Positions 9,969-18,493 of a DNA stretch of 64,000 bases are shown in pieces. The DNA comes from Glutamicibacter nicotianae. GTDB lineage: Bacteria > Actinomycetota > Actinomycetes > Actinomycetales > Micrococcaceae. The stretch is from positions 1 through 64,000 of the forward strand of contig NZ_BJNE01000003.1 in NCBI RefSeq assembly GCF_006539525.1, written 5' to 3'. The translations under genes and the position numbers were made by a program. The notes under the pieces were generated by a model. It did not search any database. It was not told where the DNA came from and worked only from the letters and a program-made list of their open reading frames with translations. Numbering within the stretch: position 1 is the first letter of the stretch; each line of letters begins with the position of its first letter.

Positions 9969-10592
9969 ATGACTGATCCCGTGCCTAATCCTCGCCCGTT
10001 GAGCCGCCGTACCATGCTGCGATCGCTGATGGTTGCCGCCGCCGTGGTGCCGCTGGCTGCCTGCAGCGGCAAGGAAGATGCGCTGACCGCGCAAGCGAAC
10101 AGCGGCGACGGCAAGAACTACATTGCCGGCGACGGTGCAGTGGAAGAATACGAAGTATCCAAGCGCAGCGAACCGGTGGCCATCAAGGCCACCACGTACC
10201 ATGGCACGGACATCGACTTCACGCAGTGGCAGGGCAAGCCGGTCGTCATGAACTTCTGGTATGCCGCCTGTGCACCGTGCCGCATCGAAGCGCCGGATCT
10301 GAAGGAAATTGCCGAAGAGTTCGGCGAGAAGGTCGAATTCATCGGCATCAACGTACGCGACGAAGCCGAAGCCGCGAAGGCCTTTGAACGCACCTTCGAC
10401 ATTCCCTACGAGTCCGTGCAGGACACTGACGGGGCGATCCAGCTGGCGATGACCAAGTACGTGCCGCTGCAGGCTGTTCCATCCACGCTGGTGCTGGACC
10501 GCAAGGGACGTGTCCGTGCCCGCGTGATCGGTGCGGTGGAGCCGGGTACTCTCAAATCGTTGATCAGCACCGCTCTGACCGAAGAGTTGTGA
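9969..10592 (+). CDS. TlpA/ResA-like thiol-disulfide oxidoreductase lipoprotein
   Basis: Extracytoplasmic thioredoxin-fold protein that keeps apocytochrome c thiols reduced. From ATG 9969 it has 207 residues: a signal with RR and a lipobox (LAAC, Cys near residue 35), then a thioredoxin domain with the redox motif CAPC (in YAACAPCRIEAP, near residue 100). The tail AVPSTLVLDRKGRV carries the cis-Pro loop. The frame is open upstream of the ATG but overlaps the phosphatase gene. CcdA, encoded next, would supply its electrons. Confidence 0.88.
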   Translation: MTDPVPNPRPLSRRTMLRSLMVAAAVVPLAACSGKEDALTAQANSGDGKNYIAGDGAVEEYEVSKRSEPVAIKATTYHGTDIDFTQWQGKPVVMNFWYAACAPCRIEAPDLKEIAEEFGEKVEFIGINVRDEAEAAKAFERTFDIPYESVQDTDGAIQLAMTKYVPLQAVPSTLVLDRKGRVRARVIGAVEPGTLKSLISTALTEEL

Positions 10593-10600
10593 GCTGAGCA

Positions 10601-11356
10601 GTGACCTCTAATCCCTTTGCCGACATCGTCCTGGACGGGTCGTTGCTCCTGGCCGCACCAGTGGCCCTGCTGGCCGGATTGGTCTCCTTCCTCTCGCCTT
10701 GCGTCCTTCCGCTGGTGCCGGGCTATCTCGGCTACGTCACCGGATTGACCGGCGCAGATTTGAAGGACCACCGCCGCGGCCGGGTCGTCTCCGGCGTGCT
10801 GCTCTTTGTCCTGGGATTCTCTGTGGTCTTCATTGCCGCCGGCGTGCTCTTCAGCCAGGCGTCCGCATGGCTGAGGTTCAACGGCTCCTGGGTCACCCAG
10901 GCGTTGGGGTTGGTTGTGGTCTTCATGGGCATCGTCTTCATGGGCGGATTCTCCTGGATGCAGCGGGACCGCAAGATCCATAGGAAACCGCCTGCCGGCT
11001 TGTGGGGCGCCCCGGTGCTGGGCTTGACCTTCGGGTTGGGATGGGCGCCGTGCATCGGACCGACGTTGAGCGCGGTATTGATCATGTCCACCGGAGTGGA
11101 CGCGAACGTGGGCCGCGGAACCCTGCTGACCGTGTTCTATTGCCTCGGGTTGGGCCTGCCCTTCATCCTGATCGCAATGGGTCTGCAGCGCGGCATGCAG
11201 GCGCTGGCGTTCTTCCGCAAGCACCAAGTACTGATCATGCGTTTGGGCGGGGGACTGCTCATCGCCTTGGGCCTGGTCATGGTGACAGGGCTCTGGGGAA
11301 CATGGGTAGCAGAACTGCAAAACTGGTTTGCCAATGAAGTGAGGTTGCCAATTTAA
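10601..11356 (+). CDS. ccdA: Cytochrome c biogenesis protein CcdA
   Basis: Six-segment membrane protein that passes electrons from cytoplasmic thioredoxin to extracytoplasmic thiols. The 251-residue sequence has the paired cysteine motifs SFLSPCVLPLVPGYLGY (near residue 30) and LGWAPCIGPTL (near 150), which are the redox-active cysteines of the CcdA/DsbD-beta family. GTG start 8 bases after the ResA-like gene; its stop overlaps the resB ATG. Confidence 0.93.
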   Translation: MTSNPFADIVLDGSLLLAAPVALLAGLVSFLSPCVLPLVPGYLGYVTGLTGADLKDHRRGRVVSGVLLFVLGFSVVFIAAGVLFSQASAWLRFNGSWVTQALGLVVVFMGIVFMGGFSWMQRDRKIHRKPPAGLWGAPVLGLTFGLGWAPCIGPTLSAVLIMSTGVDANVGRGTLLTVFYCLGLGLPFILIAMGLQRGMQALAFFRKHQVLIMRLGGGLLIALGLVMVTGLWGTWVAELQNWFANEVRLPI

Positions 11357-12984
11357 TGGCGAAAAAACAACGGAAGTCCAAGGGAACCGGCGACGTGCCT
11401 GCCCTGGGATTCGTGGGCTCCATGCGCTGGATCTGGACCCAGCTGACATCGATGCCGACAGCACTGTTCCTGCTGCTGCTGCTCGCTGTCGCTGCGGTGC
11501 CGGGCTCGATATTCCCGCAGCGCGATGCCAACCCCGAATCTGTCGCCCAGTATCTGGAGCAGCACACCACCGCTGGCCCCTGGCTGGACCGCTTCCAGAT
11601 GTTCGACGTGTACTCCTCGGTGTGGTTTTCCGCGATCTACATCCTGCTGTTCATCTCGCTGATCGGCTGCATCCTCCCGCGTGTGAAGAAGCACGCCAAG
11701 GCCTTGCGCACCCCGCCACCGCGGACCCCGGCGCGCCTGGACCGCCTGCCCCAGTACAGCACGCATGAAATTCTTGAAGGCGAAGCCGATACGCCCGATG
11801 ACCAGCAGGTCATCGATGATGCGTTCAGGATCCTGAAGAAGCGCGGCTACCGCGTCGAGCGCCGCGAGGATGCCACCGGTGCCTCGGTGGCCGCTGAGCG
11901 CGGGTACACCCGCGAAATCGGCAACCTGCTCTTCCACATCTCGCTGGTGGGCGTCCTTGCTTCCGCGGCGATCGGCGGCTCCCTGGGCTACACCGGGCAG
12001 CGTGTGGTGGTCGAGGGGGAAACCTTCGTGAACTCGCTGGTCGCCTATGACTCCTTCACCCCGGGCACGAACTTCAATGCCGATAACCTCCCTGGCTACG
12101 CAGTGACCCTGGACAAGTTCGATATTGTCTTCGACCGCGAATCCGAATCCCACTTCGGCCAGCCGCTGGACTTCACCGCCCACGTGCAGGTGCGCGAATC
12201 AGCCGATGCCGAGCCTGTGAAGCAGGAACTGAAGGTCAACCACCCGCTGCGCATCAAGGGCGCCGACGTCTACCTGGTCGGCAACGGCTACGCGCCGGTG
12301 ATTACCGTCAAGGACGGCAACGGCAACGTCGCCTACTCCGGCCCGGCGGTCTCCATCCCGCAGGACTCGGTCTACACCTCGATGTTCGTGCTGAAGGTGC
12401 CGGACGCAGAACCTTCGCAGCTGGGCTTCCAGGGCTTCCTGCTTCCCACCGCGCTGGTGGACGAGAACGGCTTCGGCATTTCCGGCGACCCCAACGCCAT
12501 TAACCCGCAGCTGCACCTGAACTCGTACTTCGGCGATCTCGGACTGGACGACGGCAACCCGCAGAACGTGTTCGTGCTGGACACCGACAAGATGGAGCCG
12601 CTGAACAGCCGTGATCTGGATGCCGGCGGCATCATCCTCGAAGCCGGACAGACCTACGAGCTGCCCGACGGCAAGGGCTCGATCACCTTTGACGACCTCA
12701 AGCGCTATGTCGCACTGGACGTGAACCACGACCCGGGCAAGCTGCCGATCGGCATCTCTTCGGCTCTGGCGTTGATCGGCTTGTCGATCTCGCTGTTCAC
12801 CCCGCGTCGCCGCGTTTGGGTGAAGCTGAAGAATGAGGACGGCAAGCGTAGTATCGAATACGCATTGCTGGCACGTGGCGAAGATCCGCGTCTGGAACGC
12901 GAAGCCGCAGAACTACAAAAGATCTTTGACAAGGCTTGGCCATTGGCAAGCCAGGAGCAGAACCAAGGAGCCGTAAATGGATAA
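11356..12984 (+). CDS. resB: Cytochrome c maturation protein ResB
   Basis: Large membrane component of the system II haem-ligation complex. The 542-residue protein has an N-terminal pair of membrane segments (about 32-50 and 85-105), a third near 190-210, a long extracytoplasmic domain and a final segment near 465-485, ending in a cytoplasmic tail. The N-terminal motif FLLLLLAVAAVPGSIFPQR is typical of ResB. It overlaps ccdA by one base and ccsB by 8 bases. Confidence 0.92.
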   Translation: MAKKQRKSKGTGDVPALGFVGSMRWIWTQLTSMPTALFLLLLLAVAAVPGSIFPQRDANPESVAQYLEQHTTAGPWLDRFQMFDVYSSVWFSAIYILLFISLIGCILPRVKKHAKALRTPPPRTPARLDRLPQYSTHEILEGEADTPDDQQVIDDAFRILKKRGYRVERREDATGASVAAERGYTREIGNLLFHISLVGVLASAAIGGSLGYTGQRVVVEGETFVNSLVAYDSFTPGTNFNADNLPGYAVTLDKFDIVFDRESESHFGQPLDFTAHVQVRESADAEPVKQELKVNHPLRIKGADVYLVGNGYAPVITVKDGNGNVAYSGPAVSIPQDSVYTSMFVLKVPDAEPSQLGFQGFLLPTALVDENGFGISGDPNAINPQLHLNSYFGDLGLDDGNPQNVFVLDTDKMEPLNSRDLDAGGIILEAGQTYELPDGKGSITFDDLKRYVALDVNHDPGKLPIGISSALALIGLSISLFTPRRRVWVKLKNEDGKRSIEYALLARGEDPRLEREAAELQKIFDKAWPLASQEQNQGAVNG

Positions 12985-14044
12985 CGCAGGGGCATTAGCG
13001 CCTATTAATGAAACGCTGGGTGAATACAGCCAGCTGTTCATGCTGCTGGCCGCCATGGTCTATGGGGTCGTCTTCATCATTTTCGCCTTGGACCTGGCAA
13101 AAACCAACAAGTCCATCAGCGAAATGGATTCCCAGGCGCTCAAGCGCGACGAGGAACTGCTGGTCAGCGCCGGCAGTGCCGCGGTGGGCACCAAGGCCCG
13201 TGCCAGCAGGGGTGCCGCCGCGCGTGCCGATAACGTCGGCGAGCACATCGTGACCGACAAGATGGAATACACCCAGCTGTCATCCAAGCGTCCGATGGCG
13301 CGCATTGCCGTGGTGCTGATGTGGCTGGCAGCGGTCCTGCACGGCGGCGCAGTGGTTTCCCGGGCAATGGCAGCGCACCGCGTGCCGTGGGGCAACATGT
13401 ACGAGTTCCTGTCGACCGGTGCTTTCCTGGTGGCCCTGGTGTACCTGCTGGTGCTGATCTTCAAGGACCTGCGCTTCATGGGATCCTTCATTTCCGGCCT
13501 GGTGACCTTGATGCTGTGCGGTGCCACCATCGGCTTCCCCACACCGGTGGGCCACCTCGTTCCCGCTTTGCAGTCGCCATGGATCGTCATCCACGTTTCC
13601 ATCGCGGTGCTGGCTTCGGCGCTGTTCGCCATCAGCTTCGCCATGAACGTGCTGCAGCTGATCCAGCATGCCCGCATGAACCGCCTGGCCGCTGGCCAGA
13701 AGGACAAGTTGCCCTTCATGCGCGTGGTGCCGGGCGCCGGCGCACTGGAGAACTTCGCCTACCGCATCAACACCATCGCCTTCGTGATGTGGACCTTCAC
13801 CGTGATCGCCGGAGCGATCTGGGCTGAAGCCGCCTGGGGCCGTTACTGGGGTTGGGATCCAAAGGAAGTCTGGTCCTTCGTGATCTGGGTGGTCTATGCA
13901 GGCTACCTTCACGCACGCGCCACCGGCGGTTGGACGGGTCCACGCTCGGCCTGGTTGTCCATCATCGGCTTCCTGTGCGTGGTCTTCAACTTCACCATCG
14001 TGAACATCTTCTTCGACGGCCTGCACTCCTACGCCGGAGTCTAG
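12977..14044 (+). CDS. ccsB: Cytochrome c maturation protein CcsB/ResC
   Basis: Haem-handling membrane protein of system II maturation, the partner of ResB. It has 355 residues and about eight membrane segments, with the tryptophan-rich WWD haem motif seen as WGRYWGWDPKEVWSF (near residues 287-301) and conserved haem-ligand histidines in HRVPWGNMYEF and near the end (GLHSYAGV). Translationally coupled to resB. A terminator follows the stop. Confidence 0.93.
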   Translation: MDNAGALAPINETLGEYSQLFMLLAAMVYGVVFIIFALDLAKTNKSISEMDSQALKRDEELLVSAGSAAVGTKARASRGAAARADNVGEHIVTDKMEYTQLSSKRPMARIAVVLMWLAAVLHGGAVVSRAMAAHRVPWGNMYEFLSTGAFLVALVYLLVLIFKDLRFMGSFISGLVTLMLCGATIGFPTPVGHLVPALQSPWIVIHVSIAVLASALFAISFAMNVLQLIQHARMNRLAAGQKDKLPFMRVVPGAGALENFAYRINTIAFVMWTFTVIAGAIWAEAAWGRYWGWDPKEVWSFVIWVVYAGYLHARATGGWTGPRSAWLSIIGFLCVVFNFTIVNIFFDGLHSYAGV

Positions 14045-14062
14045 ACCCAAAAGAAATCGGCA

Positions 14063-14106
14063 CTGCGAGCGGTTTCCCTTTCAGGGGAGGCCGCTCGCAG
14101 CGTTTT
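14063..14106 (+). terminator. Terminator of cytochrome c maturation operon
   Basis: Stem CTGCGAGCGG (14063-14072) with CCGCTCGCAG (14091-14100), then CGTTTT. Confidence 0.8.
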
Positions 14107-14241
14107 AACCGCGCAGTGCAGGGCGCCGTGTCCAGCCGAGGCGCAAGTAGCCTGCAAGTGGCCCATTGAGCCCGTCCGGAGCCCGGAGAAGCGGTCCGGG
14201 GTATAGTCCAGCCACACGGTTGCCCCGGGGCTCCAGGGCAC

Positions 14242-14279
14242 AAATAAAGCCCAGCTGCGCTGGCTAGGCGTGCTGGGCT
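14242..14279 (-). terminator. Terminator of PLDc_N protein gene
   Basis: On the minus strand, AGCCCAG and CTGGGCT pair around an 18-base loop and are followed by TTTATTTG. The rest of 14110-14310 shows only GC-rich sequence with short repeats and no gene. Confidence 0.55.
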
Positions 14280-14310
14280 GGTTGCCGGGAACCCCGGCAG
14301 GTCGAGAGGG

Positions 14311-14754
14311 CTATTCGGAGTCAGGCGAAGCGCTGTCTGAGCCTTCTGGGTTGTTCTTGTGCTCCGCGCTGGGCTTTGGCTCCTTGGCCTCCGGCTTGGC
14401 TGGTTTCGCGTCGTCGGCCTTCTGCGCTTCCTCGCGTTTGGTGAGGTCTTGCTCACGCGCCTTCAGGTCGGCTTCACGCTGCTGCTGGCGGCGCCAGATC
14501 TCCAGCTGGCGCAGGAAATCCTCGTCATCGTCCGGAGCCATGGACTTCTGCGCTGGGGCATCATGAGATGCTGCAGGGCGCCCCAAAAGGAACCACAAAC
14601 CGGCTCCGACGAGCGGTAGCAGGATGATGACCGCGAACCACGCAGGCTTAGGCAATGAACGTATGCGGCTGCGTTCTGCACGAGCGCATTCGATCAGGGT
14701 GTAGATCGTCAAAGCAACCGAAACCACTGCGGCGAAAATTAAAATGCGGACCAT
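14311..14754 (-). CDS. PLDc N-terminal domain membrane protein
   Basis: A 147-residue protein with two membrane segments (about 3-20 and 37-58), the second in the PLDc_N pattern AWFAVIILLPLVGAGLWFLL followed by GRP. A cytoplasmic tail of about 85 residues, highly charged and rich in Glu, Lys, Ala and Arg, is probably coiled coil (about 78-110). PLDc_N occurs at the N terminus of cardiolipin synthases but also alone; no catalytic HKD motif is present, so this is not an enzyme. Confidence 0.75.
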   Translation of the reverse strand: MVRILIFAAVVSVALTIYTLIECARAERSRIRSLPKPAWFAVIILLPLVGAGLWFLLGRPAASHDAPAQKSMAPDDDEDFLRQLEIWRRQQQREADLKAREQDLTKREEAQKADDAKPAKPEAKEPKPSAEHKNNPEGSDSASPDSE

Positions 14755-14794
14755 GCTTCCATTCTAGTGATAATCCTGTTCACAGGTTCATCGG

Positions 14795-14800
14795 TAGACT
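14795..14800 (+). promoter_or_regulatory. Leaderless -10 element of DUF4229 gene
   Basis: TAGACT lies 7 bases before the ATG at 14808; no Shine-Dalgarno sequence is present. Confidence 0.55.
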
Positions 14801-14807
14801 TGAGACT

Positions 14808-15098
14808 ATGCAGTTCGTGAAATATACCGTTATCCGCCTAGGCGTATTCCTCGCCGTTTTCCTGGGCCTCTGGTGGGGTCTGAGGTGGCCAATCTTCGTT
14901 TCCGGAATTATTGGCCTCATCGTGGCCTTCGCGGTGGCCTACCTTTTCTTCAACAAACTTCGTCTACGGGCGAACGAAGATATCCGTAATGCCTTCAACA
15001 AGACCTCGGCCAACAAGACCAAGAAGCAGCTGGACGACGAGGCTGTCGAGGATGAATTCGACGAATCGCAGCGCAAGCAGACGCCTCACGCCGAGTAG
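14808..15098 (+). CDS. DUF4229 membrane protein
   Basis: A 96-residue protein with two membrane helices (about 7-23 and 27-47) and a charged cytoplasmic tail. The pattern of a short N terminus (MQFVKYTVIRLGVF), two adjacent helices and a basic LRLRANEDI segment fits the DUF4229 family found near menA in actinobacteria. No function is known. The start is set by the TAGACT box 7 bases upstream. Confidence 0.75.
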   Translation: MQFVKYTVIRLGVFLAVFLGLWWGLRWPIFVSGIIGLIVAFAVAYLFFNKLRLRANEDIRNAFNKTSANKTKKQLDDEAVEDEFDESQRKQTPHAE

Positions 15099-15169
15099 TT
15101 CCCGCTACGCAGGTCAATCGAGAACTGCATGGCCCAGCCAACCACCCTGGCCGGCACGGCAATTAACGA

Positions 15170-15210
15170 GATGGGCTGGCCGGATCGCATGATCCGGCCA
15201 GCCCATCGTC
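15170..15210. terminator. Bidirectional terminator, DUF4229 gene and menA
   Basis: Perfect 17-bp stem (15170-15186 with 15191-15207), 4-base loop, followed by GTCTTAT on the plus strand. Confidence 0.8.
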
Positions 15211-15231
15211 TTATGCAATCACTGCTGGAGC

Positions 15232-16116
15232 CTAGGCTAGAACCTCGATGGCGATCGCCAGGGCGAAGAGCACCGCGTAGACCATATTCACAATGCCGGT
15301 CTGCTTGAGCACTAACACCAGTTTGGGAAGCCGCTGCTCGCGAAGCATCAGCAGCGATGGCGCCGCCGCAGGAATGAAGGTGATCAGGATCAGCCACATC
15401 CACGGGAAGTCGCCGGTGGCCAGCAATGGCAGCAGGATGGCTGCCGCCAGCATCAGCACATAGCTCAGGCGGGCGTTGTGTTCGCCAAGGCGTACCGCCA
15501 AGGTAATCTTCCCCACCTCTTTGTCGGTAGGAATGTCGCGCACGTTATTGGCCATCAGCAGGGCGCAGCCAATCAGCCCGGTGCCGATGGCACCCCACAG
15601 TGAAGCCATGGTCAGCTGGTTGATCTGGGTGAAAGTGGTGCCCAGGGTGGCAACCAGGCCGAAGAAGATGAAGACGTAGATATCGCCCAGACCTCGGTAG
15701 CCATAGGGGTTCTTGCCGCCGGTGTAGCCCCAGGCGGCAAAGATCGCGGCAACGCCGACCAGCAGCAGCGGCCAGGCTGAGGAAAGGATAACCAGGATCA
15801 GGCCGAAGGCGGCGGCCAACCCGAAGCACCCGAAAGCGGCATTGCGCACGTTCTTCGGCTCCGTGAGCTTGGAACCGGTCAGGCGCAGCGGGCCGACGCG
15901 TTCGTCATCGGTGCCGCGGATGCCATCCGAGTAGTCGTTGGAGTAGTTCACTCCCACTTGGAGCAGCAGGCCCACGAGCAGAGCCAAGATGAAACGGATC
16001 CAGTGAATGGTTCCGGTTTCACCGAGCGCGGCCGCGGTGCCGATGACGACCGGGGCAATGACGATGGGCAAGGTGCGCAAGCGCGCTCCGGAAACCCATT
16101 GGGAAAGTGTGGCCAC
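15232..16116 (-). CDS. menA: 1,4-dihydroxy-2-naphthoate polyprenyltransferase
   Basis: Membrane UbiA-family prenyltransferase that joins DHNA to a polyprenyl diphosphate, giving demethylmenaquinone. It has 294 residues and about eight membrane helices. The Mg-diphosphate motif is NYSNDYSDGIRGTDD (near residues 57-71) and the second Asp motif is NNVRDIPTDKEVGK (near 188-201). GTG start with AAAGGA upstream. Last gene of the minus-strand unit menB-menE-menA. Confidence 0.93.
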   Translation of the reverse strand: MATLSQWVSGARLRTLPIVIAPVVIGTAAALGETGTIHWIRFILALLVGLLLQVGVNYSNDYSDGIRGTDDERVGPLRLTGSKLTEPKNVRNAAFGCFGLAAAFGLILVILSSAWPLLLVGVAAIFAAWGYTGGKNPYGYRGLGDIYVFIFFGLVATLGTTFTQINQLTMASLWGAIGTGLIGCALLMANNVRDIPTDKEVGKITLAVRLGEHNARLSYVLMLAAAILLPLLATGDFPWMWLILITFIPAAAPSLLMLREQRLPKLVLVLKQTGIVNMVYAVLFALAIAIEVLA

Positions 16117-16191
16117 TTCCTGTCCTTTCAGGGCAAGTGAAAACTCGTACCCTCTAGTTTCCCGCGATTAGCCGTGCAAGGCGAATTGAGG

Positions 16192-17319
16192 CTAGTCGCG
16201 AATGCCCAGTTCCTCGATGAGCAGCCGCCGGTTGAACTTGCCGTTGGGCAACTGCGGCAAGCCGTGGGGGTAGTGGCGCACGTGCTTTGGCACAGCCTCC
16301 TTGCCCAGGGTCCGGCGCACCGCGTCAAAGGCATCGGCGGTGCTGGTCGGGCCCGAATAGGCCAGGCCCACGCTTTGGCCCCATTGCGCATCGGGCAACG
16401 GAACCACGATTGCCTGCGTAAAGAATTCCTCCAGCAGCCCTTCGATCTTCGATGCCGAAAGCTTGATGCCACCGGAATTAATCACGTCATCGACGCGTCC
16501 GATGATCTTCAAGCGCTGTCCGTCAACCGTGCCCAGATCATCGGTGACATACCAGCGCGCACCATCTCGTTCAACGAAGTGCTCGGCCGTGGCTTCGGGG
16601 GCGTTGGCGTATCCGTCGGCCAGCATCGGTCCGGAAACCCAGATGCGTCCCTCATGCTCGGCCAGCTGCACGCCGGGAAGCGCGGTGCCGTTGTAGACCA
16701 GGCCGCCGGAGGTTTCCGAGGAGCCGTAGGTCTGGAAAATCTTCAGCCCGTGATGCCGGGCGCGGGTCAGCAGATCCCGGCTGGCTCGTGCCCCGCCCAG
16801 GAGGATGGCATCGAAACGCTTCAGCGCCTGCAGGGTTTCCGGAGCCGGGTTGTCCAGTAGCCGGGCCAGCTGGGTCGGCACCAGCGAGGTGATCCGGCGG
16901 GACTCGACCATTTGATTGGCCGCTTCGGTGAAAGCCGTGGCCGAGAAGCTCCCCCTGGTGTCCATGGCCACTGGCTTGGTGCCGGCGAACAGGGAACGGG
17001 TCAGCACGCTCAGCCCCGCCACATAGTGCACCGGCAAGGCCAACAGCCATTGGCCTTCGAAGCCGAGGAACTCGGCCGTGGCCTGCGCGCTGGATGCCAA
17101 GGCCGAAACGCTGAGCACCGTGCGCTTGGCCCGGCCGGTGGAACCGGAGGTCCGCACTACCGCCATGGGCTGCTCGAAACCCGGCAGGTCCGTTGGGGCC
17201 AGGTACTCGATGCGCCATCCGTTGGGGCTGCGCTCATCGAGCAGCACCTCAACGGCCGGGCCCTCGTCATTGGCCGCCTTAGCCAGGGCCGCGAGCAGTT
17301 CAGCGAGTTGTGCGTCCAT
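16192..17319 (-). CDS. menE: o-Succinylbenzoate-CoA ligase
   Basis: Acyl-CoA synthetase that activates o-succinylbenzoate with ATP and CoA. At 375 residues it is shorter than Bacillus MenE (about 480), as is usual in actinobacteria. The AMP-binding P-loop is RTSGSTGRAKRT (near residues 53-64), the A5 motif is YGSSETSGG (about 196-204), the hinge region is DLGTVDGQRLKIIGRVDD and a C-terminal lysine lies in PNGKFNRR. It lies between menB and menA, which fixes the role. Confidence 0.9.
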   Translation of the reverse strand: MDAQLAELLAALAKAANDEGPAVEVLLDERSPNGWRIEYLAPTDLPGFEQPMAVVRTSGSTGRAKRTVLSVSALASSAQATAEFLGFEGQWLLALPVHYVAGLSVLTRSLFAGTKPVAMDTRGSFSATAFTEAANQMVESRRITSLVPTQLARLLDNPAPETLQALKRFDAILLGGARASRDLLTRARHHGLKIFQTYGSSETSGGLVYNGTALPGVQLAEHEGRIWVSGPMLADGYANAPEATAEHFVERDGARWYVTDDLGTVDGQRLKIIGRVDDVINSGGIKLSASKIEGLLEEFFTQAIVVPLPDAQWGQSVGLAYSGPTSTADAFDAVRRTLGKEAVPKHVRHYPHGLPQLPNGKFNRRLLIEELGIRD

Positions 17320-17346
17320 ATCCGGTCCTCGTTTCTCCGCGCTGGA

Positions 17347-18309
17347 TTAGAAGTAGTAGGGGTAGTTGGACCAATCCGGGTCGCGCTTGCCCAGGAACGC
17401 GTCGCGCCCCTCCACTGCTTCGTCGGTCATGTAGGCCATGCGGGTGGCCTCGCCTGCGAAGACCTGCTGTCCGGCCAGGCCATCGTCGGCCAGGTTGAAA
17501 GCGAACTTCAGCATGCGGATGGCCTGCGGGGACTGGCGCGCGATATCGGCTGCATACTCCAACGCCACCTCTTCGAGGCGTTCGTGATCCACCGACTCGT
17601 TGACCGCACCCATGCGGACCATGTCATCGGCCGAGTACTCGCGGGCGAGGAAGAAGATTTCGCGGGCTGTCTTCTGCCCGACCTGGCGGGCGAGCAGCGC
17701 CGAACCGTACCCGGCATCGAAGGAGCCGACGGTGGCGTCGGTCTGCTTGAACTTGCCGTTCTGCTTCGAGGCGATGGTCAAATCCGAGACCACGTGCAGC
17801 GAGTGCCCGCCGCCGGCAGCCCAGCCATTGACAACGCACACCACAACCTTTGGCATGGTGCGCATCAGGCGCTGGACCTCCAGGATGTGCAGGCGTCCGG
17901 CACGTGCCGGGTCGATGGACTCGCGGGTCTCGCCCTCGGCATAGCGGTAGCCGTCGCGGCCGCGGATGCGCTGGTCGCCGCCGGAGCAGAAAGCGTGCCC
18001 GCCGTCCTTCTCCGATGGTCCGTTGCCGGTCAGCAGCACGGTGGCCACATCGCTGGTCATGCGGGCATGGTCCATGGCGCGGTACAGCTCGTCCACGGTG
18101 TGCGGGCGAAAGGCGTTGCGCACCTCGGGGCGGTCGAAGGCGATGCGCACGGTGGGAAGGTCGCGCACGATGCTGCCATCAGCGGTTCGCTCAACCTGGC
18201 GATGGTAGGTGATGTCGGTGAAGTCGAATCCCTCGACCACGCGCCAGCGCGTTGGATCGAAGACATCGGAGACCTTCTCGGGCAATGCGGAATTATTCAG
18301 GCTACTCAC
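17347..18309 (-). CDS. menB: 1,4-Dihydroxy-2-naphthoyl-CoA synthase
   Basis: Crotonase-fold enzyme that cyclises o-succinylbenzoyl-CoA. From the GTG at 18309 it has 320 residues, with the oxyanion-hole loops CSGGDQRIRG (near residue 112) and NGWAAGGGHSLH (near 163) and the MenB-type motif VGSFDAGYGS (near 192), which carries the Asp. The reading frame extends 27 codons further upstream, but a TAGCAT box 7 bases before GTG 18309 and the conserved N terminus support the shorter form. It heads the menB-E-A unit. Confidence 0.92.
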   Translation of the reverse strand: MSSLNNSALPEKVSDVFDPTRWRVVEGFDFTDITYHRQVERTADGSIVRDLPTVRIAFDRPEVRNAFRPHTVDELYRAMDHARMTSDVATVLLTGNGPSEKDGGHAFCSGGDQRIRGRDGYRYAEGETRESIDPARAGRLHILEVQRLMRTMPKVVVCVVNGWAAGGGHSLHVVSDLTIASKQNGKFKQTDATVGSFDAGYGSALLARQVGQKTAREIFFLAREYSADDMVRMGAVNESVDHERLEEVALEYAADIARQSPQAIRMLKFAFNLADDGLAGQQVFAGEATRMAYMTDEAVEGRDAFLGKRDPDWSNYPYYF

Positions 18310-18316
18310 CCTATGA

Positions 18317-18322
18317 ATGCTA
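18317..18322 (-). promoter_or_regulatory. Leaderless -10 element of menB
   Basis: On the minus strand TAGCAT ends 7 bases before the GTG (18307-18309), so menB is probably translated from a leaderless mRNA. Confidence 0.5.
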
Positions 18323-18493
18323 GTCGGTTTCGTCCCGAACTCTAAGAAAGGGGGAGTAGACTCTTCACGGCCCGACTGGCGGTTGCGCACGGAATCCCTG
18401 CCTCGAAGCCTTGGACCACCCAGTGAGTCACCGGATTCATTTCACGATTTTGCACGGATCCATTCAACGCTTCCGTAGGTCAGGAGTTCATCT

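Noticed and set aside
16912-18345. Long plus-strand frame (477 codons) opposite menB and menE
   Set aside because: It is antisense to two well-recognised enzymes, has no recognisable domain and a composition typical of high-GC shadow frames.
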